NCBI RefSeq assembly: GCF_028389875.1
Contig: NC_084669.1
Coordinates: 28,508,567 to 28,572,566, forward strand
Direction of reading: 5' to 3'
Length of the DNA stretch: 64,000 bases
DNA from: Rhea pennata
Taxonomy: Eukaryota; Chordata; Aves; Rheiformes; Rheidae
The notes below the pieces were generated by a model. The model searched no databases. It was given only the letters and a program-made list of their open reading frames with translations, and was not told the origin of the DNA. The position numbers and the translations under genes were made by a program. Below are positions 1-14,852 of the stretch, in pieces. Numbering within the stretch: the first letter of the stretch is position 1; every line of letters begins with the position of its first letter.

Positions 1-33
<33 letters not shown>
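1..33. repeat. (AC)n microsatellite, cut by the window edge
   Basis: Perfect AC repeat of at least 16 units, just beyond the predicted MAT1A cleavage site. Its full length cannot be seen. Confidence 0.97.
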
Positions 34-36
<3 letters not shown>

Positions 37-69
37 CAGTGCCTTAAACACATGGTAGGAAAAAGTGTT

Positions 70-75
70 TTATTG
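70..75 (-). terminator. MAT1A: MAT1A poly(A) signal
   Basis: TTTATT on the plus strand is AATAAA on the minus strand, about 590 bases past the MAT1A stop. The 3' UTR would then run from 662 to about 50 and end next to the CA microsatellite. Confidence 0.7.
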
Positions 76-662
76 AATGATTGTTGTTTTACAGGAGAAC
101 ACTTATGTTTCAAAAACACAAGTAATTGAAACACAGCAGTAACAGCACATACCCAGTGAAGATTTAAATATTATGCATATGATAACACTTTATGCAGAAA
201 AGGCTGAGATACAGTTATGTGATATATTCAGCCTTCTTCCATTAAAATGACACACAGATGTATGCAATGCTAACTCCAGTAAGGAAATTGGACCCCAGGA
301 TTTCCCACTGTGTAATCAGAAGCAAGAGATCTACTGATCCATTGCCCAAGCAGGATTTGAGGTTCAGCCATTGGTTTGTGTACCTGAGTCATATTTGCCT
401 TTATCACAAGAATTAACAGAGCAGCAATAAAAAATAAACTATTTTGTTGTCTTATACTGATAAAAAACCCAGACTCTGCCCCTAATGAAATACATTGAGG
501 GCTAGAAAAATCAATTTCCAAGAAAATAACCTTTTGTTTCTTTCTATTTAAAATCTGAAATTCTTTTTGTTGAATACTCTATCGTAACATTTGATTTTTG
601 GAAGTATCCCCATCATTAGTTGACTTCTCTTCCCTTCTGTTTTTAAAGATAGACTCTTATTG

Positions 663-765
663 TCAAAATACAAGCTTCTTTGGTACTTCCCATGAGAATT
701 CATTTCTTCCAAAGTGACCATAACATGCAGTCTTTTGGTAAATGGGTTTTTTTAGGTCCAAATCC
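663..765 (-). CDS. MAT1A: MAT1A coding exon 9 (stop codon)
   Basis: Encodes [20 protein letters not shown] through EVPKKLVF and a TGA stop at 665-663. It matches the C-terminus of mammalian MAT1A closely. The acceptor is CACATAG. Confidence 0.97.
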
Positions 766-3700
766 CTATGTGTATAATAAAGAAAGAGAAAAAAAAATCA
801 TGTTACTATATTTCATGACATATACCATTAAAATCCAGATGATGATTCCCTAACATGCTCTAGGTGACCCTGCTGAGCAGGGAAGTTGGACTAGATGATC
901 TCCAGAAGTCCTCCCTTCCAACCTTACTGATTCTGTGATTCTATGCTTATTTCATGACCTCAATCTAGTGACCATATTCTTCGGATGTAAACATGTCAGT
1001 GAATATGCCCAACAACAGAACCATAAAATTGGCAACAAAACTTAAATCTGAAGTGCTTTAGGGCTAAGATAAAGTTCTTTTAGTTATTGAGAAATATGAA
1101 TTTTAACATAAAAGAAGGAATATCTTCAATTAACTTTGTAAAATGAAATATTTTTAATTTTTACAGCACTGTAAAGGTAAGTAAAAATCCTTGGAAGTCA
1201 AAAATTAATTCATTTTATTTTATTTCAATTCATATGCTATATAAGGCCAAATGCTGAAAGTTTCATGCTCCATATGAAACTTGAGAACTACATCTGTCAT
1301 CTTAGAAGATACTGCACACTGGTAGATCCATAAAAAGTTACAACTGTGACAACTGATTAAAAAAAAAAAATCTCTTTTGTCCTACATGGAGCAATCCAAC
1401 TCCATGAGCTCAAGAGGTTGATCTATCACTGCTGCTTCATGGAAACATCTAACAGTTTTGGAAGGAATCAGTTCTGGAATGTGATCACACAGGTATTTCC
1501 CTACCTGTGTGCTCCTATTACTCTACCTGACAATGACTCCGGGCCGAAGGTCGAAGTTTTTGTGCACAATGTCCAGGAGCTCTTTCTCTGTTTTTTGGGA
1601 AGTTCCGTAAGTGAATAGTGAGATGGACAGCGGCTGAGCTACTCCAATGGCATAAGAAACCTATAGGGAAAAAGATGCTATAGTTCATAAACAAGGACAG
1701 AGCCTCAGTCAGCGGCAGAACAAAGTATTCATTTATGAACCATCTTAGGAAAATAGAGCCTCTCCTTCACTTCCTATATTTGCACAATCTGTATTCATAG
1801 AAAGAAAGAGAAACCTTTGAAAAATTTTGACCTCGCTGGTAAATTTTTGTCTGCTTTATCCAGTGATCAATGCTCACCTCCATGAGCAGAGAGCTGAGGG
1901 CTCAGTAGATGTCCAGAAGAACTTCCAATAAAATGAACGCTAAATGAAGCCCCAGCTGCTCATGTGTTGTTAGACACATTACAGTGGTCTTGAGCCATGC
2001 ACCTTAAGGTCTTTTTTTCTCCAACCCTAATTCATTTCCAGGACTGCAGCAAACTCCCAGGATCTAGCATTCTAATACTGCATCTAGCTACACTTATTTA
2101 AGGAAAAGCCGAAAAAGAATCTTTTAGAGAATCACAAAATTCAGGTTAAACCTTACCTGAACTAGAACACGACGACAGAGCCCAGCCTTCACAAGGGATT
2201 TGGCCACCCAGCGTGCTGCATATGCTGCTGACCGGTCCACTTTGGTATAGTCTTTGCCAGAAAAGGCCCCACCTCCATGGGCTCCCCATCCACCATAAGT
2301 ATCCACAATGATTTTTCGACCAGTAACACCAGCATCACCCTGCATCAGGAAAAGAATTCTGCCATTTTACAAACCATTTTGTTGTAATTCTCAAACACGG
2401 GTATAAATCCTGCTGAAGAAGGCATCAACCTATAAGGGAAGCAGGCACTTGTGGATCCTTGTGGGTAGCTGAAGGAATGAACTTGTCTCACTGAGCTACA
2501 ACAGTGGCTATAAACTTTAAAGTTATATTCGTAACACAAGCTATTCACAAATGGTATTTGGCAGTCAAGCAAAAAGGTCCACACCTGGATAGCTTGAGCT
2601 TCCAATGCCTTTTCAATTTACATTTTCATTTTCAAATTTTTATTTACATTTTCAAATGTAAATATTTCAAGCATTATGGGAATTTTGGTGGTACCCATAC
2701 CTGTTTTAAGAAGTGACCTGTCTATTGAATCCTAATTGAATACAGAACACTTGCTATCAGAACAACATGCCATATTAGAACTACTAAGAGATTTTATGCT
2801 GGGTTAAGGAAAGATGAATCAGGCTGTTGTATCTTTTGGCCAAAATCTGAAGTTATGTGAATATCTGATGTTAAAGAATAGATGCTTTTTTTTTTCTTTT
2901 TTAACATTTGTTATCGAAAGGTATGCCAGTGCTAGCTTATACACCATTAGAAAGAGGCTAGCATCCAACACTTCCAGTCCAATATTATTATGGATACTGT
3001 TGTATAAATATGTGTGAAAACAAACTTTCAACTCCAAATATTTATATTCCAATTTAAACAATATACAGCAGGTATGGAATGACAGGGAGTTAAAGGGAAT
3101 TGAGAAAGACAGATTAAAATAGATACTACAGATTAATATTCTAAGATACTAAATATGGAAATAGAGACGATGATCTAGCTGGCCACATGGCTACCTTGAT
3201 TGATACCTTTGCTTACTTGATATTTTCATTGGATTTTGACTAGTTGAGCAATATCTGAGTAATTATCTGATCCTCAGTCTCCTAAGTGCTTAAGCATTAT
3301 CAAGTGAATGAAAACATGATCAAATTTGAAATTCAGCTTCCATCTGTGCAAGCAACTTTGAAAATCTTTCTACAGAATATTATGTCAGTAAAACTCAATT
3401 GCTGGAATGTTTGCATAGCAAACACAAATGTAGAGTCAAAGTTTTTCTTAGAAAGACTGGATACAGAAGAAAACCTTTAGCACTGTTTGTCCAGTTCTGC
3501 TAAAAAAACTCCATGAGATGGAAACATGAATTGCAGATAGCTGAGCTTGTCTAAAGGGTTCTTTACTCCAGTGGTTCACCTGCTTTATTTAAACCTCAAT
3601 TTTATCATGCCACAGAAAATTGCAGTGATAACAACTTCTATGCAGTTATTATTTGACTGCAGAAAAGAGTAAGAGGAAAAGGAATGGACAGGTGAAAGAA

Positions 3701-6700
3701 GAAAAAAGCTCTTTTTACAGAGTTTGAAAGAGTACAAATGCATTTGTAGTGTGTGAAAATGACTTTGCAATGAGCTGTAACAACTTCACAGTACCAGCAG
3801 GTGCTGCTATTGGGAAAATGGTGCTTGCACACTGCAAAATTAATTTTGGCAGAGACAGAATTCAAGGTATCACAGTGCTTGAAAACATAAGGTAAAAATC
3901 CCAGTGTAATATATGTGTCCTCCTTAAATGACTGAGCTGGCATTTAAGACACCCTTCAATAGCTAGCTTAGTTTAAAAGAAAATTTAGTAATACTAAATT
4001 TAGTAATGAAAAGTAATCAGAAAGTTCAAGATTTAATGGACCATAAACTAATTAGTTATATATTTTGGTTGCCACAAACGTAAATTGCATAAATCCAGTG
4101 ATGACAGCACTTGTAAAGCCACGGACACACAAGCAGATTGACCCATGCTAAGTAAATTTATTCCTGTTTTAAAACATATGCTGCAACATGCTTGTGCTTG
4201 TAGGTGCAAACATAAGCTATACCACTTCCACTGCAAAAGCAGAAAAGGTACTGTTCATTGGCTTACACCTGATTATATTACAATTTTAAATGAACGCAGT
4301 TCAATGCACCCTTGAAAACTTTTGTATGTGTAGCCTTCTTATTGGCACGTAGCTATGACTGGTACATGGGTTGATTTGCTCCAAGTTACAGTTCAAGTTT
4401 GTCACTCCAGTGTTTTGCCCATATTCTAGAATGTTAATGATACATGAAATTATAGTGATACCACCAATTTAACTACACAAAGATATATTTTTAGGGCAAT
4501 AATGATAAGCTTCGGCACTTACTTTCATATGTATTCCATAGCACTAATGTAAAGGTACACCACCTTGGAAATAATTCTGGCAAATTCCAGAAAAATTGAT
4601 TAATTTGAATAGTAAAGGAAAAACCATGTCTGCTTGGATTTGCTGTAAAACTGGGCATAACTTCAGGAAGGAGCTTTGAAGTTTTGCTGTGATAGTTCTG
4701 GGGGGAACTAGAAGCAAAAATATAAAGAACTGTGAACTTGTTTACAAAAACTAAATCTCTGCTAAAGTCCTGACCCCACAGACAGCAGAAATTCTGTCTG
4801 ACTTCTGTGAATGCAGGATCAAATAACAAATCCTAGCTCCTGCATTTCCCTGATAAAGCAAAAGCAACATTCCTTTCTCACCCAGAGAAGCCTACTGGGG
4901 CAGATTTTCAGAACTGATGAGAACCTTCAGCTCTCACAACTGTCAGACAAACTACAGGAGCTGTACTGATCTGAAAATCAGGCTCACTGGAACAGAAATT
5001 AACCTTCAGTTGTCCATCTCTCTGCAAGCGTGCTTTTCCTGAGAAATGACTGCATGTCTTGTTCAGTGCTGGACTCAATAAGGTTTGAAGAAACTCAGAG
5101 CTAGGCTGTACGTTATGCATATAAAACTGAGCTCAAGTTGCATGCAAAGGTCATGATGCATGTATGATGTAAACATGCCCTCAAACTTACTTTGGAATCT
5201 AGCTTCCGTGGGACCCTAGGTGCTTCTCCCATTTAAAACTGCAGTTAAGTCTTCCATTAGACAACTTGCGTCTCACGCCTTAGGACAGCCATACCGGAAA
5301 AGCTGAACATTTCTATAAAAGCATGCTTACACCCAATGGCAAAGACAAGCTGATAAAGCATCAGAATAATAAAATACAAACCTGAGGCCCTCCAATAACA
5401 AAACGTCCACTAGGCTGAAGGTGATAAATAGTCTTCTCATCCAAGTATTTTGCAGGAACAACAGCTCGAATCACACTATCCTTCAGGGTTTTGCGCATAT
5501 TTTCCAGCGAAATTGTTTCATCATGCTGAACAGATATCACAATGGTGTGAACACGCACTGGGATGACTGCTCCATTCTCTTGGATATACTGAACAGTGAC
5601 CTGAGTGGAATAGGGAGAAACAGGAAGAAAAAAATGAAGATGCTACAAAATGTATTACCGGTCTACATCAAACTCCATGCCATGCCATCCCAACAGTTCG
5701 TTGCAGCAAAATGTTGGAAGATCGCTGTTTACATTGTTGCCTAGGTATGTGAAATGAAGTCTGCTTCTTCATTCTTAATTCATACAGTGGTGAGGAGAAA
5801 AAAAAAAAAAAAAAGGCCCAATATGGACAATCTGTTACTTATGAAATTGTTCAAAATCTGTTTTTTGGTTGCGATTTCCAGCTAAACTCCCATGCTGCAG
5901 AAGAATTTACATTCTTGGCACTTCTTTAAAAAAGCCAGCCCAAATTACTACGTGCAAATACACCCTGTGGATTTACTGACACTTTTTCAATCAACACTGA
6001 GCATTTAGCTCTGAAAGGGTTAAATGTTTCTTCACTGGTTTGTAGTTAAGTGCTTCTTGCATTCTGATACAGGTTAACCATCTTCCAACAGACAAGGAGA
6101 CAGTACCACAAGCATTGGAAATGCTTTATCTGCTACTTCTAGGTTATATAGTAGGAATCCTGATATTCTGAATACCATCAATTGCTCTCTTTAAAAATAC
6201 TTAAGATTTTTTGAAAGCAAAAAATGATTGTTCTCAACTACTTGGACTACCCAAAAGTGATTGAAATGCTACTGTTGGTAAAAATAAAGGAACTGGAATG
6301 AAAGTGATATTTACCTGTGTCTTAGAATCAGGTCTCAGCCAAGGAAGTTCTCCACTGCGCCTCAGCTCTGCTAACCTGGCATTCAGTTTATGAGCAAGAA
6401 TAATCGTTAGAGGCATACATTCTTCTGTCTCATCTGTTGCATATCCAAACATCAAACCCTACAACGGGAGGAGAAGAGATGCTTCAATCACTGCTGAAAA
6501 GCACTCAAAGACCACAAGATTTCATCTGAGACCAAAAGTAAACAGCCCTCAGGTTTACTTTCCACTATTTCACATTATTATCCAAGAAGCCAAACTCTGA
6601 TCAGGCTGTAACATGTAACAGCATAACGAGCAACAAACCGTGTTCCAAGAATTTTTCACTGAGCACCTGAACATTTATAGGAAGACAGAAACATGGACAA

Positions 6701-9700
6701 AAATTCAAAATTTTCTCTGAAAAATCAGTCTTTTATTCATAGAAAAAATATCTATTTGAGCAAAATAGAACTCCAGGACTATTCTGTGATATGAAAGGTG
6801 TTCTCATTAGTGTGGAAAGGTTGGAGAGAGTTTAATGTATGAATAGAGATACCTTTATACTGCAGCTTGCATCTGACATTTCTGGTATTTCTCCAGGGGA
6901 ACAGAATTTGAATACTGCTTCAAGGAAGGACAATTCAACACCTAAAGTACCTGTCTCAGCTTTCCAATGCCACACGCTTCTAGCCTGTCCTTGGGGAAGT
7001 AATGGCTTCTACTGCTATTCAGTCACACTCGCTACATCAGACTCATTTATTAGACAGAGTTAGCAGCACTTCCTTTTACCTCACCCAGTGGATGTTGTGA
7101 TACAAAAGCAATAAAGGCAGGAAACTGTTCAGATACAATGGGAAGGAAGGCCATGAAAGTGTCAAAAAAAGTAAGATACCTTTTTATTTGATGTAGCATT
7201 ATGTCCCCATGACAGCATAAAAGCATTTTAATTTAGTTCTCCAGGGTTTTTTGAACAATATTAGCTTGGCTCCTAGACTCTGGTATCTCTATTTATGGTT
7301 CTCAACAGCACTGCTATAAAGTAGGTATTAATACTAATGAGAACAACTGTAAATGTTAAACACATTCATACTGCTATCAGTCGGATTATGGAGTTTTTAT
7401 GGTAGCATCTTTCTCTTGGGAACACACTGCAGTTATCTACATGTGTTATTTAGCTCACAGAAATGTAACTTGGACAGCCTTAATTATGTGGAATATCTAC
7501 AGTAATAAAATAGACCTCTGCTTCTGGGAAATAAGTAAGAATTAGAAGTATTCTAACATATTTGCCTTCATTTTATTAATGTTGCAGACAGTTGAAACAT
7601 CACCTCTAATTTTTTGCTGTGTAAAATCTCAAGAGCTCTGTGAAAGTGGTAAGATCCTTTGTTTATTCCATCTTAAAAGACAAGTCTGGTTGCAAGATGA
7701 ATGGTCTGATAAATCTAGAGCTACTCAAACAAAAACATGAACTACATTAGCAAAAAACCTCTGCTAAATTCTAAGAGCCATGTTCTCAGCTACCACAACC
7801 AGCTGGCGCTCTTTCGGAGTGCATGGAGTGCCGTTACAAACGCTAGCAACTGCCTGCCCTCAAAGAACTGGCAACAGTTTTCGTAAAGGTATGTTTTTTT
7901 TTCTAGGCTAGTCCAAGATGGAAGTGTGCAAATCTTCACATGGGATTTGACTTAGAAAATGAGGCAATTTCCATTCAAACAACTTTGATGTTTTAGATGT
8001 GACAAGTCTTGTCCACCTGATCTCCAGCACCAACGTCCTCTTCATTCCTGTGTAGATGAACACCCTGGGCTATATCAGGTGACTGCTGTTCCAGTGCCAC
8101 TAAAACATTACAAGTCTTGTAGTCAAAGCCTATTTAGAAGAAAGCATAGTGATGAATTATTTTTTTCTGTCATGGTTAAGGAAAGTAATATGGAACCTTA
8201 TACCAACATTTTCATCCTGAAGGACACCACACATTCAGAATTCATAATCTAACTGCTATTTGTGGTTAAATTTTTATCAGTATAATACTTCAAACTTTTC
8301 TGTGAGGGGATGGGTGTATACCATCTTACTTCAGTTGCTTGCTTTTTGAATATTCAAAACCAAAAGGAAGCTTTACCTCACTAGGTATTTTGCCAAAACC
8401 TATAAATCCAGGAATGAAGCTAAACATTACACTTTTAGCTTAACTAATAAATCACCACCAAAAAGGGGGTGCCCTGCCCTCTCTTCCATCTCTCCATTAC
8501 TGCTTGTCCTCTCTTGCTTTGACATCCTGTGCCAAGCCAATTCAGCTTATGAATTGCTAAATGCAGAAAATTAACTAGTCAAAAAAGTAAATATCGAGCC
8601 TCTCCCAAATAAACAGTATTAAAAACATCTATAAAAATTCCTGTGAGCTGATGTTTTTAGTAACTGGAGGCTATGTTATTTGTAATACAGGTACAAACTG
8701 TGTATGCACCTAATTTTCTCACAGTCATTTGTGTGAGAACCACAGAGGGAAAACAGACCTGCAGCAGATCTTGACATGGGACTTTACTTTACATTACTTT
8801 CAGAGAGAAAGACTTTTAAATTCAAGGACTTCCAGATGATTATGGCATTTTTCACCTCTTTCCCTAGGTATATCACGAGTAACTTGCTTCTCTGCAAATC
8901 CTATGTTTCCCAAAACTATAGCTACCAGCAGCTGCTGCATGAATTCATGTACAGCCAATACAACACATACATGCATTCATAGGTATATGATCCACTTGAA
9001 TAATGCTCTTCATCCGTTCTTAAGAAGACTATATAGAGAAGGAAACCATAGGTCTTGTGCAATTTTTGTTTTAGTTTTTTTAAAAATTATTTTTGCAAAG
9101 CTATTGTTTTTTACCGTGTCACCACATTTCCCCTTACAATTTTTGGTGGATAGGATAAAAAGGAAATTTATGAACTATTACATTTGCCAGTATTTTCTGA
9201 AAGCACGGCTGTTGAAAGCACTGCTGTTACATCATACTAGAGGTAACCTGCAGATGTGCTGCTTTAACATTCTCCCATCACAATCTCCCAGGAAAATGTA
9301 TAGCAATTAAAGGATGACAGGAAACAAATGTTGCTAACCAAAAGCTCTTAAAAGATACACTTCATGGTAACAGTGTTATATTTGCAATGTATAAATAATG
9401 AGACTCCCTGCAAATCAGAGGGTGAAATGTGGCTGGGATATAAATTGTCTGTTTCATCACTTGTACAATACAAAAACTTGAATTGGACTGCAAAACTACT
9501 GAGTGCAGGAGTTTGTCCCAGATTTATAAAGCATCTTGCACAGCGAGCATTTGCTTTATGCCTAAGAATCCTAGCAGCTACCACAGTACAAATACATAAC
9601 AAGAATATAAAATGAAGCGAGTTTCTTCTTCCTTCTCTTTCTCACCAAGATGCATCAATCAACTTGTCAAATGAATAGCAGAGATTCAAGTGCTGGTAAG

Positions 9701-12700
9701 CTTGAATGAGTGGTAAATTCTGTGGCTTAAATTTGTGATTAACTCTGTTCTGGCCTAACAATACAGTTCAAAGTATCCTGCCTGCTCCGTTTCAGTTTTA
9801 ACTAATACATGATGTTTTTCTACTTAATAAATAGGATAAACCCAGAATGTGTATCATGGGGCAATGTGTAAGAAGCTTTCATACAGGATATTCAATTTTT
9901 ACCAGGCTTGCTAAAGTCCAGATATGGAAATGGTGACAGACCTGTTACATAGTTGTCATCTGTCTGCTATTCAAGGATTTCTTGATTTTTTTCCACCAAC
10001 CTTTAGCTGAATCATCATAGCCAATATGTCTAATTGCATCTCGGACAACTCGTTGATAATCCACAATAGCAAGAGATGTGATCTCCCCACAGAGCAACAC
10101 CATCCCTGTCTTGCACACTGTCTCTGAAAAGGGAGACAAAAACAGGATTACAGAAAAAGAATAACCCAACTCATTATTAGGAATAAGTATGTTTGTGATG
10201 ACAGTAATCTAGAGAGATCTACTGGGTATTTAAATTACAAGTACATTTTCCCCATATTTTTAGCTGTCTTAGCTCCTTCTACAACAAAATATTTTCATAT
10301 TCGCCACATTTCTGAAAGTAAGGAAAATACAAATATGCCCAATTTACAACTGGGGAAATCAAAACACTGAGCATAACTCAGTGATATGCACAGATGTTTA
10401 GGGAACCATAGCATTCAGCCATGATTTCCAAATCCACTGCAGTGCCTTACTCACTCTCAGCTGCATACTTGGGTCAAATAATCCTCATTAGTAATCAACT
10501 GTTTTGCAAACTTGCATCCAGTCTGAGGAGGAAGACTCTGAAAAGGTATATAGTCATGCAGTGAATGAACCAGGCTGATGAGCCTGAGGCTGATGGTACA
10601 ACTCTTTCTGCAGACATGTCAGAAAACACCCGAGTAGCTATGTGCAACTAAGACTGAAAAATTAGGACTTCACTAAACATAATAAATGTAAGTTTTTAAC
10701 AAAACATTCAAATTGTTTTTGAAAAAATCCACTGTAATGAAATTCAGTCCGTTTCTCCTGGGAACATTATAGCCACATACCACATTAACTGTTCTACCTT
10801 TCTACAGTATACTACTTTTCTGTAGGCTGCTCAAGACTCAGTCTTCAGAATAACTTTTATTGTTTCTTCTCATCTCTCCTTCTCTTGAAGATTACAATTT
10901 TTACATAATTACTTGAGAATAAAATGAGTTAGCAGATGACAGCATTAAGCTCTTTGCAATTCCATCATAAAAAGAACAGTGACTGGGTGATGGTGTCATG
11001 ACCTTAAACAAAGCAGCAAACAACTTACCACAAGCAACCTTGGCATCTGGGTCCTGTTTCAGATGGGCGTCTAGTACAGCATCACTGATTTGATCACAGA
11101 TTTTATCTGGAAAACATCAAAGATGTGACTCAAAACCAGAGCACTTAAAACAAAACATGGATTGTTTACATCATTTTGAACAGGGAGGGGTTTCAACAAG
11201 GAACTCTTTTATTGCTTATTACTAAAGTATTTAAGCTAATTAATGAAGACAAAAGTCACACGAAACATCCTGAAGGAGAAAAAAAAAAGATAAATACAAT
11301 AGGGAATGGGGAATTACTGGTGTAAATTAATACTGGATACAACTTCACCTGAAGTTTTCCATACATAAATGTGAAACAAATACGTTATACACAGATTTAC
11401 CTGAGAGGCTAGGAAGCTTTACTCCCAGCCTTCTCCTTCTCTAATAGCACGAGATAATGCAACATGAACTCCACAACAGGGGCCCTCTAACAACAAGGCT
11501 ATATTTAGCCATTAACTACCTCCCCAGCAGAAAGTTAGAATGTACCTGAATAGGTAAAGCCTAAAAGATAAAGCCTAAAAAACGTTTTAATCATTACAGA
11601 GAATGCACAGTGTAGACAGGCAGAACCAGCTCAAAGTACCTGTTTCCAGTTTGCATTGTCCTGAAGTGCCATCTGCTACTGATCCCTGCTACTCACTTGA
11701 GATGGAGGAGTGAGTAGCACACGCAGAAGCAAGAAGGGCTTACAAACCAAAGTTTGCCTGAGGTCAACCTTAAATACATCTTCAATTACATCCTAAATGC
11801 AAAGATTTCAGCCAAGGTTTCCAATATTAGATTTTTTTCTTTTTTTCTTTACTTCTTATCTTTTCAAATGAATAATACATCCTAATCAAATAATGTAGCT
11901 AATCTAGTGATCACAGAAGGGCAGCATCCATAACAATGCCTTCCACCTGAAACGGGTGATTTTTCTTATATACTTTCTCAAATATTTTCATTTTATTGTA
12001 CTAAAAAAGTCTACTATTGTATACAATGCTTAGAGGTTGCTGTAACATGATGAGTGGCAAAATAAATGAGTCACTTGACTTGCTATTGTGCAAGACACAA
12101 CACATCTGAAAGCAATGTTTTGTATTGGTGCGCCATTTAAGATTTCTGACACATTTATTCTCAAGTCAAAATAAATTCTCATCTAGTGGCAAGAGAAAGG
12201 TGCCTGCTCAGTTAACAGGGGCATATGAGAGATTAGACAACTAATGTGATTCTGACACTCCTATCTCCCACATTAACCACTTGAACATAGAAAAAATAAC
12301 ACGAAAGATTATTAGAAATTTAGGTTAGATTGGAGCTTTCAGTTTCTTGGGAACTGTATACAGAATACTAAATTTGGGACAGTTACTACAAAATAGGAAT
12401 CAGACACAAGTATTTAAATCTAATTTGAAGTCCAAATGACCCTTATTTAGCAAAATCAGAACTCTGATTAAGTTACATCTCTACACGCTCTCTTGAAATT
12501 TTCCATTTTTTACAAGGAAAAAATAGCCATATTTTCAAGCATAAAAGCAAAACTTACAGGTAGAAATATGAGTTTTTGATTATCTGGGTTGGATAACAGA
12601 GCAGCCGGGATAGGATAGCCTTCCTAGTGCAGCTCCCACGCACTGCCACAAACTGCAAGTGATCAGGACTGCGGTACAGTCTTTTTTTTCCAACACCCAG

Positions 12701-14820
12701 AGTTTCTACACTATTAATAATCTTTATCCCTGTTTATGCAACACACAAAGCATGTCTTACCCACACTAGATGCCAATGGCTCCAAATTTGTGCAAGATCT
12801 CTGTTGGCACATAGAAGGATACAATAGGTATATTTTTCCAAAACACCAAAAGGATACAGACCATCCCACATGACTAATTCATCTTCATTTCTCTCTGTGA
12901 CACTTACCTGGTGCAAAGAACCTTATGTTGGCTTTGTATGCTGTGGTTAAATCTAATTTATGGACTAAAGCTTTCCTGAAATGTCCCCAGGGAGCATTAG
13001 CTCTAGCAGACAGTAAAATCAATGAGTGAGGATGTAGCAGAAGGTTTTCAAGTTTTTTTTTTTTCATGAAATATATCATATTAGTATCTACAGTATTTCA
13101 TGGATATTGACAGATAAAAAAACAGCTCTTTGGTTTCCCTTTCAGAAGTGAAATAACACAGCAAACATTCATGAACAAAGAACATAGCCTGCATTTACAG
13201 AATGGAAGACTCTGTCCTGGGAAAGCATCACTTTGACAATTCGTGATAGAAAACCAGATGAACACCCACTCATGGAAATGAAATTATCTCAGCATATAGC
13301 ATTAGTGAGGCTGCTACCAAAATACTAAATTGTTGTGGTAGTATTTCAAGGACAATGTTAAGAAGCTGCGAGAAGGTTTCAAACAGACTGAAGAATGACC
13401 TAAGATCGGAACGCCTATCTCATAGGATGAAATCAATCAAGCTCAATCTAGTTCTGAAAGGTTGAAGGAAAGGCAACCTACCAGAGGAAATACTAATAGG
13501 TATTGGGATCACAATCCCTAAGTACCTACACAATGATACGCTTTTTGATGAAAGAAGCGTTCTTGTATGAAAGACAATAATGTACTATTACATTACCTGG
13601 AAATTAAGGAGATACATATAAAGATACAAAAAGCAAAATATTAAAAGACCGAAAGTTAAAACCATTTATGCAAAGGTATGTAGGATTCTTTATCTCTTCA
13701 GATCCCTAAATGAAAACTAGGTACCTCTTTAAAGGTTTTTTCATTATCTGCATATGAAGGAAGATTATACCAGGGGTCTTTTTTGGCCTTTAAAAACTAA
13801 GTGAAGACTTTCATAGGAAAATAATCAATCAGAATAATTCAATCTACTGTGCTGATAGGATATCTTTGAATTAAAATAGGCTGAGACAAATCAGACTGAC
13901 AATTGATGCCATATCAGATTGCTAATATTGCTAGTGCATCTAGATGCATTTATTGACAAGTATAGATACAACCGTCAAGACCTGAAAGTGAAATCTAGCC
14001 GGATGATGAGCTGATTAGTGCATTAAATTAAAGAAAATTCAGCTGTCTAGTACTCAAGGTCTCTAATGTAAAATAGAATCAAGCATTTCTATTTTTAGCA
14101 GTCCTTAGCAGGCTCTGTGCACTCTTCATTCTGTTATTTAAATTTCTCATCTCAGTTGTTCAAGTTCTCTTATTAGCTGCTAAATATGACAGGATGTTTG
14201 TCCATTATCTCCTCATCTTTTCTTTTTTTTTTTTTTTTTTTTCTGAAGCAAGTAAAATGTAAGGGACCATCATCTAAGAAGTTGATGGAAAAACTCCAGG
14301 AATTTTTTATATGTAATAGGTCCGAATCCTGTTGATGCGCACCTTCATGTAGTGAATTACTATACAATAGGATAAGGATTGGCAAAGGGATGTCTCATGT
14401 AAGGATTTCTTCACTGAGCAGGGAAGTATCAGATACACATGAATGCTTATCAAGAAATCTACCTAGTTCATACAGACTCAGCTCTTAAGGCAGAGATACC
14501 AGTTGGCCGTACTAATAGCTCTTGCTAGCTGCAAAGAAAATGCATGAGTCTAGGAGAGCCGATGACAAACCATATTCAAACACCCAGTTGTCAAAGTATG
14601 AAGTAAAGGAGACATTCAACAATAAAGGTGATCTCCACTAATTAGGAGGATCTTCACAGTATATGTTTTCCATATAGTTGGACATAAATTTATGTGAAGC
14701 CAGACTATATATTAAACAAGCAAGAGCCTAACACTCAGAAACACTATAGCCTTAAAAATTAATCAGTCTGTAAACAAAAACCAGTGGCAACTGCAAGTTC
14801 TCAAGACATGCCCAAGACTC

Positions 14821-14852
<32 letters not shown>

